A stretch of 64,000 bases of DNA from Fuerstiella sp. (GTDB taxonomy: Bacteria > Planctomycetota > Planctomycetia > Planctomycetales > Planctomycetaceae), in assembly GCA_029245955.1 (NCBI GenBank), contig JAQWOH010000010.1, positions 1 through 64,000 of the forward strand, read 5' to 3'. The notes under the pieces were generated by a model. It had not been told where the DNA came from. It saw nothing but the letters and a program-made list of their open reading frames with translations, and did no database searches. Position numbers and translations under genes: made by a program. The stretch's first letter is position 1. Each line of letters starts with the position of its first letter. This document shows, in pieces, positions 41,001-49,516 of the stretch.

Positions 41001-41784
41001 GGAATTTTTCAAATTCTCCGCTCTTTCGATTCCGAGAACCGACGACGGATCGCCCCTGGGGGATGAATACTCGGTCGTCATTAGCGGCAAGATAACCCTG
41101 CGGTGTCATGTCGTTTAAAGTGACAACGTCGTGCCGGGGCGATTTCGCTGCTGGTTTGGAATCAACCAACTCGCCCGTGGCCGCATCCACGGCATACAGA
41201 AAAGTGCCTTCGAAGGGCCAGACGCCGGCCGTGAACTGGATCTGGCCATCCACAAGGACCGGGCCACCCCGGACAGGCCATACAGAAATCAGTCGTTCGT
41301 TGCCGATGACGTGTCGATCGTTGGGCGCGGCACGAAATCGCCAGACAAGGTTTCCACTGTCAGCCGTCAGACAATACAAAGACCCGTCGTCCGCACCAAA
41401 ATAGACGTTCCCTTCGGATAGCAGCGGCGCAAATCTGACCGGGCCATCTGTGAAAAACCGCCAGCGATTTTCTCCCGTGACAAGATCAACCGCTGTTACC
41501 GAGTCACTTCGTGACGATCCGTAGTACAAGGTCGACCCTGCAATCACCGGCTCATAATTCGCATCGAAGTGCAAACGTGGATCTTCCGGCCAGGCGGGTT
41601 TCAGGCCTGGCAGTTCCAGTGTCCATTGGGGATGCAGGTGTTCCGTCAACTGCTCCGAAGTGGTGGCACTCCTTCGTGAGTCTGACCGCCATGTCGGCCA
41701 GTCTGCAGCTGTTACGGACGGCATCGACACCGCATGAGATGCGATAATCAACAGACCGGCGGTGCATGCGATAATTCGATTCAT
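38047..41784 (-). CDS. Exported PQQ-like beta-propeller protein with Rossmann insertion and C-terminal malectin domain
   Basis: A 1245-aa protein from ATG 41784 (signal MNRIIACTAGLLIIASHAVS). PQQ-like propeller repeats span about 30-440 (SDSVTAVDLVTGENRWRF; GSLYCLTADSGNLVWRF). A SAM-methyltransferase-like Rossmann unit lies at about 460-585 (AMGIGSGG near 480, FVIDPD, then LRPYGGTAYL). A second propeller set follows (MTAVDVYTGRILWQI; AIDLQTGKEVWKE). The last 130 residues match malectin (YTVRLHFSEP, GERVFNVSVQG, GRAILCGVEIVEND). Malectin domains bind carbohydrate. It precedes the esterase-SMP-30 gene by 176 bp on the same strand. Confidence 0.88.
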   Translation of the reverse strand: MNRIIACTAGLLIIASHAVSMPSVTAADWPTWRSDSRRSATTSEQLTEHLHPQWTLELPGLKPAWPEDPRLHFDANYEPVIAGSTLYYGSSRSDSVTAVDLVTGENRWRFFTDGPVRFAPLLSEGNVYFGADDGSLYCLTADSGNLVWRFRAAPNDRHVIGNERLISVWPVRGGPVLVDGQIQFTAGVWPFEGTFLYAVDAATGELVDSKPAAKSPRHDVVTLNDMTPQGYLAANDDRVFIPQGRSVVGSRNRKSGEFEKFQYSTSAVTNYHVATTGQWLFHGTVTFDTQGKRQLGMSLRTPVLGEDMIYAGSNGTVVAYDLTDPQETERTDRRGKKTKVTVLTRTWSLPNDQILELPETDYDTWLATNPLLVDIKAGERVYGHQGKTVFAIDLPSADTPAAVSWTTEVSGTPASMVVANGYLVVVTENGHLHCFGADAVEPRHRKEESQLIKKSPDWSERVAGLLKHADPGDSYCVAMGIGSGGLISELVRQSELRIFVIDPDSQRVQQLRQQYDEAGLYGMRIVAHAGDPATFNLPPYMASVVVSEEPQRYGFTDRPESLHTLFACLRPYGGTAYLSGDDDQHASFAKLVTDTKLARAEVARSGDYSLLTRSGALPGSANWTHEYGDESNTLMSHDQLVKAPLGVLWFGGPASDGSLFYNRHFWGPSMAVIGGRMFIQGPGKMTAVDVYTGRILWQIPLKDDDDYRAGRRGNDFEKHLSGFHFLVVEDSIYLVHEKSCLRLDPATGKQLAEFRLPDPADDWGRIRVKDDLLIAVVFRTLDADKEKLPDARKLLAGQRSPVEIVALNRHDGKRIWSHTAEASFPVISVGTDKIFCFDGALESFYQDWKRRGLIPKASDIRHLKAIDLQTGKEVWKEYTDIIGTWVSYSAEHDVLLLTNKKHVMAYRGQTGKLLWKQYAEGQGFKGHPESYWDRVIIWNDRVLDQRGPGLSWDLETGDAVPRLHPLTDEEVDWQFTKAGHHCNYAIASPHLMTFRAASAGFCDIESGETSRLNGFRSGCRNSLIPANGVLNAPNFAHGCVCGYSLFTSLSLVHLPESEVWSYSALSLDPKQDRIRRVGINLAAPGDRMADNGTMWFDAPSVGGSSPSIPVDVKGDQLRKFRLHSSLVSGAGKPWVAGSGVEGLTSLTVGLGKSGSNSKRYTVRLHFSEPDPVSVGERVFNVSVQGNTVIEQLDVAKESGGRNRAIVREVRGIEADSRVRIDLEPVRGRAILCGVEIVENDSEKNR

Positions 41785-42044
41785 GGTGGTCTTCTCTGCG
41801 CAGTTCAGGATATTCCGGTGGAGCGTCCGCTTGCAGCGGCGGGCGTCAGCCCTGACAATCAACCCTTAGTAATACCAAAGCTGCGACATGGGCGACAGCA
41901 ACTGCAGGGAAGTCAGAGCCGGCGAAACTGTTTTTCGGCCGACGACAGTTGAAAATAAATTGTCGTTCGGGGAACAATCCCTGCACTCACTCGCTGACAT
42001 TTTCGGGTCGGTGAGGTGGCACAATCGAACAACAGGGTGAAATA

Positions 42045-43094
42045 GTGAATACGATTCGAATCGGAATTGTGGGACTGGGAGCGAATACACGGCTGCGGCA
42101 TGTGCCAGGACTGCGAGCATGTGATGGTGTCGAACTTGTGAGCGTCTGCAACCGCCGTCCGGAATCAACCAGAGCCGCCGCTGACGAATTCGGAATCGCC
42201 AAAACGTTTGGCAGCTGGCAGGATCTTGTCGCTGACCAAGAAATTGACGCTGTGGTCATCGGTACGTGGCCGAATCTGCACTGTGAAATCACGGTCGCGG
42301 CGCTGCAGGCGGGGAAGCACGTTCTTGTGGAAGCCCGCATGGCTCGCAACGCCGCTGAATCGCATCAGATGCTCAAAACAAGTCAACAGCATGGCGATCT
42401 TGTCGCACAAATAGTTCCCAGCCCGTTTGGTCTGCGAGTCCATCAGAAGATGAAAGAGCTGCTGGCCGACGGATATGTGGGCGATTTGCGTGAGGTTGTT
42501 GTATTGGGGTGCAGCGCGGCAAACGCCAATCCAGCGACACCGCTGCACTGGCGTCAATCTGCAGAACTGAGCGGTCTGAACATGCTGGCCATGGGAATCC
42601 TGCACGAAACACTGATTCGTTGGGTGCCCGATCCGGTGCGCGTACTCGCGCAAACACAGATATTTACCACACAGCGACCGCCCGCAAATCCTGGTGGACC
42701 CGTTGACGTTGGTACGCCGGACAGTGTTCACGTGCTGACCGAACTGCCTGGAGGAGTCCGCGGGATTTACCATCTGAGCAGTGTCATTCATCATGCACCA
42801 CCGCTGCAGATTCGTATCTTCGGCAGTGACGGTACTCTGCAGTACATGTGCGGTGCTGACGATCAGCTGCTGGGTGGTCACACAGACGATGGCGAACTGA
42901 CCGAGATTTCTATACCGAGGGAAAAGGAGGGTGGCTGGCGCGTTGAAGCAGATTTCATCGATGCTATTCGCGGTAACAAGCCAATCGAATTCACGAACTT
43001 TGCGACGGGCGTGCGGTATATGGAATTCACCGAAGCTGTCGCACAAAGCGCAGACAGCGGTCAGGCCGTTTTCCTGCCATTGACACGTGAGTGA
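42045..43094 (+). CDS. Gfo/Idh/MocA-family oxidoreductase (EARMA variant)
   Basis: NAD(P)-dependent sugar dehydrogenase-like protein (349 aa), cytoplasmic. Rossmann start IRIGIVGLGANTRLRH. GTG start at 42045. The position that normally reads EKP, whose Lys is catalytic, is EARMA at 96-100, so the usual lysine is missing. The C-terminal substrate domain seems full length (GVRGIYHLSS, MEFTEAVAQSA). It could be an inactive or altered-chemistry clade. Convergent with the decayed sulfatase that ends 30 bp beyond it. Confidence 0.88.
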   Translation: MNTIRIGIVGLGANTRLRHVPGLRACDGVELVSVCNRRPESTRAAADEFGIAKTFGSWQDLVADQEIDAVVIGTWPNLHCEITVAALQAGKHVLVEARMARNAAESHQMLKTSQQHGDLVAQIVPSPFGLRVHQKMKELLADGYVGDLREVVVLGCSAANANPATPLHWRQSAELSGLNMLAMGILHETLIRWVPDPVRVLAQTQIFTTQRPPANPGGPVDVGTPDSVHVLTELPGGVRGIYHLSSVIHHAPPLQIRIFGSDGTLQYMCGADDQLLGGHTDDGELTEISIPREKEGGWRVEADFIDAIRGNKPIEFTNFATGVRYMEFTEAVAQSADSGQAVFLPLTRE

Positions 43095-43123
43095 AGTTCC
43101 GACGGCCGGAGTCAGGAAGTTTG

Positions 43124-43848
43124 TCATGTTTTCTCGTACAGCGAGCGGCAATCGCTTTCCGTGAACGATGAGGCGTATGCACATTTCAATGGGTCAGCTA
43201 CAGGAAGAACGGTCCCTTCTTCCTGTCTTCGATGAACCCCAGTGCTCCGTCTGTCAGCTGCTCCGTCTGTCAGCTGTTCAGTCGCGTCGATATGACCATA
43301 AAAACTGCTACCAGGGTCTTCCTTCCGGTTCGCGCTGCTGATGTCGAAACCCTGCGTGTCATCACTCAGATGCCACTTGCTGAAGCACGCTGACATGTAA
43401 CCGGCAGGCTTCGGCACTTCGGGAATGCAGATATACCTCAGATCAACAGAATTACTGATCGGGAACTGAGATGCGGCCCGTTTCTGCAGGGGCCTGTCTT
43501 TGCGGTTCTTTGCCGGTACCAGCAGCCGCATGTACTGAATATTGACCCTTGGACTGACCACCCGGTGTGCAGATCCTGTGCCGAGGCGTGTACGTGCCGG
43601 ACATCAGGCAGGTACGGGGCGGAGCGCAGTCTGGTCCTCCCGAATGTTCGGCTGAGAAAGTCATGCCCTGCGCGGACAGCGTATCGATGTGCGGTGTTTC
43701 GAAGAACTCCGCACCGGCGAGACCCACATCCTTCCAGCCCAAATCATCGGCAAGGATGAACACGATGTTGCGGCTGCGTGTTGACAGCCGCGACAGGCCA
43801 CGTCAGGCACGTGGTAATTAGCAGGATCAGACTGCACTTTATGTTCAT
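43124..43848 (-). pseudogene. Decayed and truncated arylsulfatase gene
   Basis: Starts ATG 43848, overlapping the stop of the intact sulfatase by ATGA, with a signal peptide (MNIKCSLILLITTCLTW). One extra base near 43780 shifts the frame before VFILADDLGWKDVGLAGAEFF. The active-site box reads CAPPRTC, with Pro for Ser. Another extra base near 43547 shifts the frame again (QYMRLLVPAKNRKDRP continues in the next frame). A 16-bp tandem duplication at 43243-43274 causes a third shift, and in the restored frame two stops (TAG, TGA) interrupt FFL-LTH-NVHTP. The C-terminal half is absent. Clearly non-functional. Confidence 0.9.
43243..43274. repeat. 16-bp perfect tandem duplication
   Basis: TGCTCCGTCTGTCAGC occurs twice in direct succession (43243-43258, 43259-43274). 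Because 16 is not a multiple of three, it breaks the reading frame of the sulfatase remnant. It looks like a replication-slippage event in an already unselected gene. Confidence 0.93.
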
Positions 43849-45356
43849 TTCTTTCTCTTGTTCTTTTTCTGTGTGTCACCAGTACGACCTGGCTGCCGTT
43901 CACTCTTCCACAGCACGATGTCCTCAACATCGTTTTTTGCCCGCGGGCCTGTCGTGCTGCGGCCGCGCAACACGTCTGCCTTCAGTTGACTGGCCAGCCG
44001 CGACACAACATCCGGTCTTGTGTGGTACAGGTTGGTGGTCTCTGACGGATCCGCCTGGAGATCATAAAGTTGCCCCTGTGGTCCGTCACCGGGCGCCTGA
44101 TCTTCCTTTGGTGAAGACCAGCCACCAGACGCTCTGGCCAGACAAAGCTTCCACTTTCCCTGTCGATATGCGAAGTGACCGCTGATCGAATGGTGAATCA
44201 CCCCGTCCCGCGTCGATTTTATTGGCTTTCCGGCCAGAGCTGGCAGGAAACTGACACTGTCCTCGCAGCCTTTGCCTTCCACCCGGCCGGAAGTCAGTTC
44301 TTCAACAGTCGCGAACAGGTCCACCAGGCAAATAAGCTGCGTGCTGGTTGACCCCGGTTTGATGTGGCCCGGCCAGCGAGCAATAAAGGGGATGCGGTGC
44401 CCGCCATCCCAGATGTCCGCCTTCGATCCGCGCAGATGAGCACTGACTCTGTGGCCCTTCGCCGCCAGCTTGTCGATGCCTGCCGCTTTCGAGCAGCCGT
44501 TGTCACTGGTGAGGATCACCAGAGTGTTGTCCGTCATGCCGTGTCGCTGAAGCGCATTCGAAATCTCACCGACCACCGCATCAGTTTCCATCACGAAATC
44601 GCCGTATGCGCCCAGCGGGCTGCGCCCCTGCCATGTTTGAGAAGGAACAATGGGAGTGTGTGGCGAACCGAGCGGCACGTACAGAAGGAACGGTTTGTTG
44701 TCATTTGCGCGTGCGTCGATGTATTCGACAGACTTACGAGTCAGTCGCGGCAGCATGTTGATCGTGGCGTCGTGAGCGATTACCTCGTCGTTCTCAATCA
44801 CCGCCTCCATGTTCCGCGCGTGGTGAAAACCATGGTAGTAATCGAACCCCCGATGCACAGGCCCGTCAGGTATCTTTGCGCCGACCGGCGGCGTCTTGTG
44901 CTGTTTCTGAGTGTACGCTTCGCCGGAATTCGGGTCGAGATACTGAAAATCCAGATGCCATTTCCCCACGATTCCTGTGTGATAACCCTGCTGCTTCATG
45001 AACGAAGCAACTGTCGGCCGGTCACTGGCAATCAGGCTGGGAGCAAAGCCCGTGACGACACCTTTTTGCAGTCGCGTTCGCCAGCTGTAGCGGCCGGTCA
45101 TGATGCCGTAGCGAGTGGGCGTGCAGACCGACGATCCGGAATGAGCATCTGTGAAGATCATTCCTTCACGGGCGAGTTGATCGGCGCACGGTGTGGCAAT
45201 CCGGCTGGTTTTCGGAGCAAGGCAACGGATGTCTCCATAGCCAAGATCATCACACATGATGAAAATGACATTCGTGCGGCCCGCATCCGGATCCGCGGCG
45301 ACGGCGGAAGCTAAAAACATCCAGACAGATAAAGAAAGAATAATGGTGTTGTGCAT
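43845..45356 (-). CDS. Exported arylsulfatase
   Basis: Type I sulfatase, 503 aa from ATG 45356, with signal MHNTIILSLSVWMFLASAVA. Metal/active-site elements: NVIFIMCDDLGYGD near 30; formylglycine box CTPTR with Cys78 (Thr in place of Ser); GKWHLDFQY; TSDNGCSKAAG. The basic tail QKKNKRKK resembles the KRKRK tail of the other arylsulfatase downstream. Activity requires formylglycine maturation. It is first in a two-gene unit whose second member is the decayed sulfatase (ATGA overlap). Probable substrates are sulfated polysaccharides; the sulfatase subfamily cannot be fixed here. Confidence 0.93.
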   Translation of the reverse strand: MHNTIILSLSVWMFLASAVAADPDAGRTNVIFIMCDDLGYGDIRCLAPKTSRIATPCADQLAREGMIFTDAHSGSSVCTPTRYGIMTGRYSWRTRLQKGVVTGFAPSLIASDRPTVASFMKQQGYHTGIVGKWHLDFQYLDPNSGEAYTQKQHKTPPVGAKIPDGPVHRGFDYYHGFHHARNMEAVIENDEVIAHDATINMLPRLTRKSVEYIDARANDNKPFLLYVPLGSPHTPIVPSQTWQGRSPLGAYGDFVMETDAVVGEISNALQRHGMTDNTLVILTSDNGCSKAAGIDKLAAKGHRVSAHLRGSKADIWDGGHRIPFIARWPGHIKPGSTSTQLICLVDLFATVEELTSGRVEGKGCEDSVSFLPALAGKPIKSTRDGVIHHSISGHFAYRQGKWKLCLARASGGWSSPKEDQAPGDGPQGQLYDLQADPSETTNLYHTRPDVVSRLASQLKADVLRGRSTTGPRAKNDVEDIVLWKSERQPGRTGDTQKKNKRKK

Positions 45357-45499
45357 AACAGGGTGGCTCTTGGGGCGGGAATTCACACAGCTTCATCGAA
45401 AACAGGATACTGCCGGGCGTAGTCTGGAACTACTGTTTTCGGCACATTGCTACGGCGACTCAGAGTTTGATCGCACTTAGTTTGAGTAAGGGAGCGTCG

Positions 45500-46060
45500 G
45501 GATGGAAGATGTAGACGCTGCGATGCACGTTTCGTCGTAAGTTCTGTTCTGAAAAATTTGACGAATGCTGCAAGACAGCAGCGTCATCATGTCGTTCTGC
45601 GTGCACGGCACTTCGGTGAGTTCGACGCACCATCGTGCCAGCCGGGCAATATGCCACTGAGCCAGATGCCGCTGCGGCAGCGGAGCAGATGGCGAATCCG
45701 GACGGGCGGATCGAAGTTGTACAATTCGGGTACGTAGCGACGAACGTCATCGTCCGGTGAGATGCTTTCCTGGTCCAGCAGGATTGCTATGCACGCACAA
45801 GTAAACGGCTTGGCAAACGAACCGATCTCAACGATTGTCTGCAGCGGATTGGCAACCTGGTAATCCGGATTGGCCGAGCCAAAGGCTCTGCTGTAGATCA
45901 GTTCTCCCCGACACATGACACCGACGGCACAGCCGGCTGAATCGGCCCGATCGTATTCTGTAAAGATCCCATCGACCCGGGCCGAAACGACATCGTCTTT
46001 ACGTGTCCCGCAGAGCCCCGGCGATTCGTACTACAGAAGAAGATACCATCCCGTGACGGC
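45500..46060 (-). pseudogene. Remnant of a serine hydrolase (beta-lactamase/PBP-like family)
   Basis: In one frame (about 45975 down to 45660) there is RVDGIFTEYDRADSAGCAVGV, GELIYSRAFGSANPDYQV, IGSFAKPFT (SxxK motif SFAK), then DDDVRRYVPEL and VRIRHLL. This is the N-terminal part of a class C beta-lactamase-like protein. After SGIW the recognisable sequence jumps frame (ARWCVELTEVPCTQNDMMTLL), and the rest, including the YxN motif region, is missing. No proper start codon region is preserved. Edges are approximate. Confidence 0.78.
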
Positions 46061-46252
46061 CTGAATATGGAAAAACTTGTTCGATTGCACATACTGACCT
46101 GACGACAGCTTACCGGCTGCAATCGAATTGAAATCAATTCACAGGTGCCGGCGATTCGCGAAAATCGACGCGGACAATTCTGTCTTTATGATCCCATTTG
46201 CAGCGACGAGTCTTTAGAATCCAGCGACAATTGCCTCACGGATAAACACTTT

Positions 46253-47836
46253 ATGAGATTCCTTATGCGACACTTCCGATCTGTATTCTGCGCCGTGCTG
46301 TATTGTGCTGTACCCACGAGCCATCTCGCTGCTGCAACGAACCCGAACATCATTTTCATCATGGCGGATGATCAGGGTTTCGGTGATGTTTCTGCCTTGA
46401 ATCAGGAATCGAAGATTCGAACTCCGAATATTGACCGAATTGCCAAGGAAGGGATGGCCTTTTCTGATGGTCATTCTTCTTCATCCGTCTGTACGCCCAC
46501 GCGATATTCGGTGTTGACCGGCCGATACCACTGGCGAACTCATCTGCAAAAAGGGGTTCTGGGCGGTTTCTCCAAACCACTGATTTCGCCCGGGCGATTA
46601 ACAGTCGCGTCGCTGCTTAAGCAACACGGCTATGCGACGGCGTGCATCGGCAAATGGCATCTTGGCTGGGACTGGCCACTGAAGGCCGGCGGAACGGCGA
46701 ATGATGGCGGTGATTTCTCGGGTGGCTTCAAGGCTGGGTGGGATGTCGACTATACGGGAAAGATTCAGAATGGTCCCTGCGATCTTGGATTCGACTACTT
46801 CTTTGGAATCAGTGCCTCGCTGGACATGCCGCCGTACGTGTACGTCCGTAATCGAACACCTACGGAACCGGCGACGGTGGAAAAAGCATTTCACCGAAAA
46901 GGGCCCGCGGCCGCAGGATTTGAGGCCGTGGATGTATTGCCGACAATTACCAGAGAAACCGTGCAGTTTATCGACGAGAACGCAGAATCAGACAACCCGT
47001 TCTTTGTCTATTTTCCATTGAACGCGCCACACACGCCGATCGTGCCAACCGGGGAATGGGAAGGACAAAGTGGCATCAACAGGTACGGTGATTTTACGAT
47101 GCAGGTTGACTGGACGGTTGGGCAGGTTCTTAAAGCGATCGACGACAACGGGATTTCCGAAAACACTCTCGTAATTTTCACGACCGACAACGGCTGCTCA
47201 CCTGCCGCAAAAATTCCGGAACTTGAAGCCGCCGGTCATGACCACAATTACATTTACCGCGGTCACAAGGCAGACATCTTCGAAGGCGGACATCGGGTTC
47301 CCTTCGTGGCACGCTGGCCCGCGAAAGTGAAACCCGGTTCGCGCACGGACCAACTGGTCGGGCAACTTGACCTGCTGGCAACTGCGGCGCAGATTGTCGG
47401 GGCAACGGTTGCTGAAGACGAAGGCGAAGACAGTGTCTCGTTCCTGCCCGTGCTGCTGGGGGAAAACAGCACTGCTGCTCGCCGGGGACTGCGAACGTCG
47501 ATCGTTTCGCAATCCATTGGCGGCCAGTTCGCAATTCGCGATGGTGACTGGAAACTCTGTCTCTGTCCCGGTTCGGGCGGATGGAGCGAACCTCGGCCTG
47601 GACGACTGGACATGACCAAGATGCCGCCGATTCAACTGTTCAATCTGGCGCACGATCCCGGTGAAACAAACAACCTGCAGGCTGATCATCCGGATCGCGT
47701 CACAAACATGAAGGACATGTTGAGCGAAATAATCAGCAACGGTCGATCAACAACCGGTGCTCGCCTGAAAAATGATGCGAAAATCGTAATGATCAAACCC
47801 ATCGCAAAACCAAGAGCGAAACGAAAAAGGAAATAG
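46253..47836 (+). CDS. Exported arylsulfatase
   Basis: Type I sulfatase, 527 aa from ATG 46253 (signal MRFLMRHFRSVFCAVLYCAV). NIIFIMADDQGFGD near 33; formylglycine box CTPTR with Cys80; KWHLGWDW; FTTDNGCSPAAKI. It resembles the sulfatase at 43845-45356 along its length (shared RYxWRTxLQKGV, GRSTTGxRxKND and a basic tail). The two are probably paralogues from a local duplication, now in opposite orientation around the serine-hydrolase remnant. A frame open upstream to 46145 lacks a sensible N-terminus. Confidence 0.92.
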   Translation: MRFLMRHFRSVFCAVLYCAVPTSHLAAATNPNIIFIMADDQGFGDVSALNQESKIRTPNIDRIAKEGMAFSDGHSSSSVCTPTRYSVLTGRYHWRTHLQKGVLGGFSKPLISPGRLTVASLLKQHGYATACIGKWHLGWDWPLKAGGTANDGGDFSGGFKAGWDVDYTGKIQNGPCDLGFDYFFGISASLDMPPYVYVRNRTPTEPATVEKAFHRKGPAAAGFEAVDVLPTITRETVQFIDENAESDNPFFVYFPLNAPHTPIVPTGEWEGQSGINRYGDFTMQVDWTVGQVLKAIDDNGISENTLVIFTTDNGCSPAAKIPELEAAGHDHNYIYRGHKADIFEGGHRVPFVARWPAKVKPGSRTDQLVGQLDLLATAAQIVGATVAEDEGEDSVSFLPVLLGENSTAARRGLRTSIVSQSIGGQFAIRDGDWKLCLCPGSGGWSEPRPGRLDMTKMPPIQLFNLAHDPGETNNLQADHPDRVTNMKDMLSEIISNGRSTTGARLKNDAKIVMIKPIAKPRAKRKRK

Positions 47837-48211
47837 TGGTGTACGGTGCCTGTGTTCACAGTCCGGAGCGGGCAGCGTCCGGCATTGTAATTCCCTGACA
47901 ATCAGCCCATTGCGCTGCCGGTGATTACGTGCGACGGTCGCTCCGGGACCAAAGTATGTCGGTACCCAGGAGCTTCAGCGGCGGCGTTCCGGCAATGCAA
48001 TGAATGCAACGCAGCGTCGTGCCCCGGGTTGCCTGCCGCCGGGGGGTGCGCAGCAAGATGAGTCCCGTGCCTGGTTCTTTATCTGACCTCCGTTGGTTCC
48101 ACCTGCAGCCTTTTGTGCCATCCGGCGAACGGGACGTGCCGGAACAGCGTTTTGCCCGGTCGCGGGCTGCTGACTCACGTATCGGGTTGCTAACGGTTTT
48201 GAAGCTGTTCA
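47837..48211. other. 375-bp intergenic region
   Basis: Between the convergent sulfatase (plus) and the Tat-signal oxidoreductase (minus). I see no recognisable gene, hairpin terminator or repeat; short frames on both strands match no family I know. Confidence 0.5.
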
Positions 48212-49516
48212 TCAGGCCTTTGGCAGTTGCCACGGATCACGACGTTCGTAGTCCATCCATGAGTTGGCCTCTTTGTCATCGCCGAAGTTCCAGTTCTGCG
48301 GATCCCACTTCAGAGTGCGACCGTGCCAGTACGCCAGATTCCCTAAATGGCAGACGGTTGCACTGCGAGCACCGATTTCCACATCCGCGACTGGACGAGT
48401 GCGGTCGCGAATGGCGTTCAGCCAGTCTCGATGATGTCCCGGTGAGTTGTAGAGATGGACCTCGTTTTCGCCCAGCGGTTCCTTCGTCGCATCAGCGGGA
48501 TCCGAACTCAGATGACCACGGTCGATTCGCAGCGTTCCGTCTGTGCCATGAAATGTGATGCCGCTGGGACCACCATGAAACATTTCGATCCCGTTTTCGT
48601 AGATGTACTGTGCTCCCGTTCCAGTGGAAGGATCTGCAGGAGGATTGATTTTCACGGGGCCGGATTCGTCCATGCCCAGCGCCCACTGAGCGATGTCGTA
48701 GTGGTGAGCGCCAATGTCAGTCTGACCACCACCGGAATACTCGCGATATTGCCGCCACTGTCCCCATGGTTTTGAAATTCCTCCTCGTGCACTTAGTGCC
48801 GCGTTGTACGGTCGCTTTGCTGCAGGCCCCAGCCACATGTCCCAGTCCAGCCCCGGTTCCAGTTCTTCTTCCGGCAGGTCACACCATTTGCTGGGACCGC
48901 CTACGCCAACGGTTACCTTCTGAATCTTGCCAATGCGTCCGCTGCGGACAAATTCGCACGCCTTGCGGAATGGTCCGAAGACACTGCTGCGCTGCTGACT
49001 TCCCGTCTGCAGAACACGGCCGTGCTTGCGCACAGCATCGATACAACGTTTGGCTTCCAGGATCGTAAGTGTCAGTGGCTTTTCACAGTAAATGTCTTTG
49101 CCAGCCTGGCACGCTTCAATGATGGGGATCGCATGCCAGTGATCCGGGGCAGCGATCAGGACGGCGTCGATGTCGTCGCGTTCAATGATGTCTCGAAAAT
49201 GATTGTACGCGTCGCAGCCTGCCCTGTCCGTCTTCGCCCCGTACTTTTCGGCGACTCGTTTTCTGGCGATTTCCCGTCGGGTGGTGTCGACGTCGCATAC
49301 GGCGGTGACCTGCACGTCGTCGAAGCCAAGCAGCGTGTTCATGTGATAGCCACTGCACATCTTTCCCGTTCCGATCAGGCCAACCGAAAGACGTTCACTG
49401 GCTGCAGTTCGCTCTGAGGCTCGCCCCAGAGCCGTGGCCGGAATGATCATGGGTGCAGCAAGGGCCGCTGATGACTTCAGGAAGGAACGTCGGGAAGTGT
49501 GGTTGCTGTGAGTCAT
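48212..49516 (-). CDS. Tat-exported Gfo/Idh/MocA oxidoreductase
   Basis: A 434-aa protein with a twin-arginine signal (SRRSFLKSSAALAAPMI). Rossmann start LSVGLIGTGKMCSGYHM, catalytic-region EKPLTLTI with the usual Lys, and DIGAHHYDIAQWALG in the substrate domain. It is typical of the large exported Gfo/Idh/MocA group of planctomycetes. An exported NAD-dependent enzyme probably carries tightly bound cofactor. The sugar substrate is unknown. Alone on the minus strand; the upstream DNA holds a 13-bp inverted repeat. Confidence 0.9.
   Translation of the reverse strand: MTHSNHTSRRSFLKSSAALAAPMIIPATALGRASERTAASERLSVGLIGTGKMCSGYHMNTLLGFDDVQVTAVCDVDTTRREIARKRVAEKYGAKTDRAGCDAYNHFRDIIERDDIDAVLIAAPDHWHAIPIIEACQAGKDIYCEKPLTLTILEAKRCIDAVRKHGRVLQTGSQQRSSVFGPFRKACEFVRSGRIGKIQKVTVGVGGPSKWCDLPEEELEPGLDWDMWLGPAAKRPYNAALSARGGISKPWGQWRQYREYSGGGQTDIGAHHYDIAQWALGMDESGPVKINPPADPSTGTGAQYIYENGIEMFHGGPSGITFHGTDGTLRIDRGHLSSDPADATKEPLGENEVHLYNSPGHHRDWLNAIRDRTRPVADVEIGARSATVCHLGNLAYWHGRTLKWDPQNWNFGDDKEANSWMDYERRDPWQLPKA

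Noticed and set aside
42165-43184. 339-residue minus-strand frame opposite the Gfo/Idh/MocA gene
   Set aside because: The plus strand encodes a clear Rossmann oxidoreductase; the antisense product is unstructured in appearance and overlaps its whole length.
44364-45314. 316-residue plus-strand frame opposite the arylsulfatase
   Set aside because: Antisense to an intact sulfatase with CTPTR motif; no ribosome binding site and no recognisable domain.
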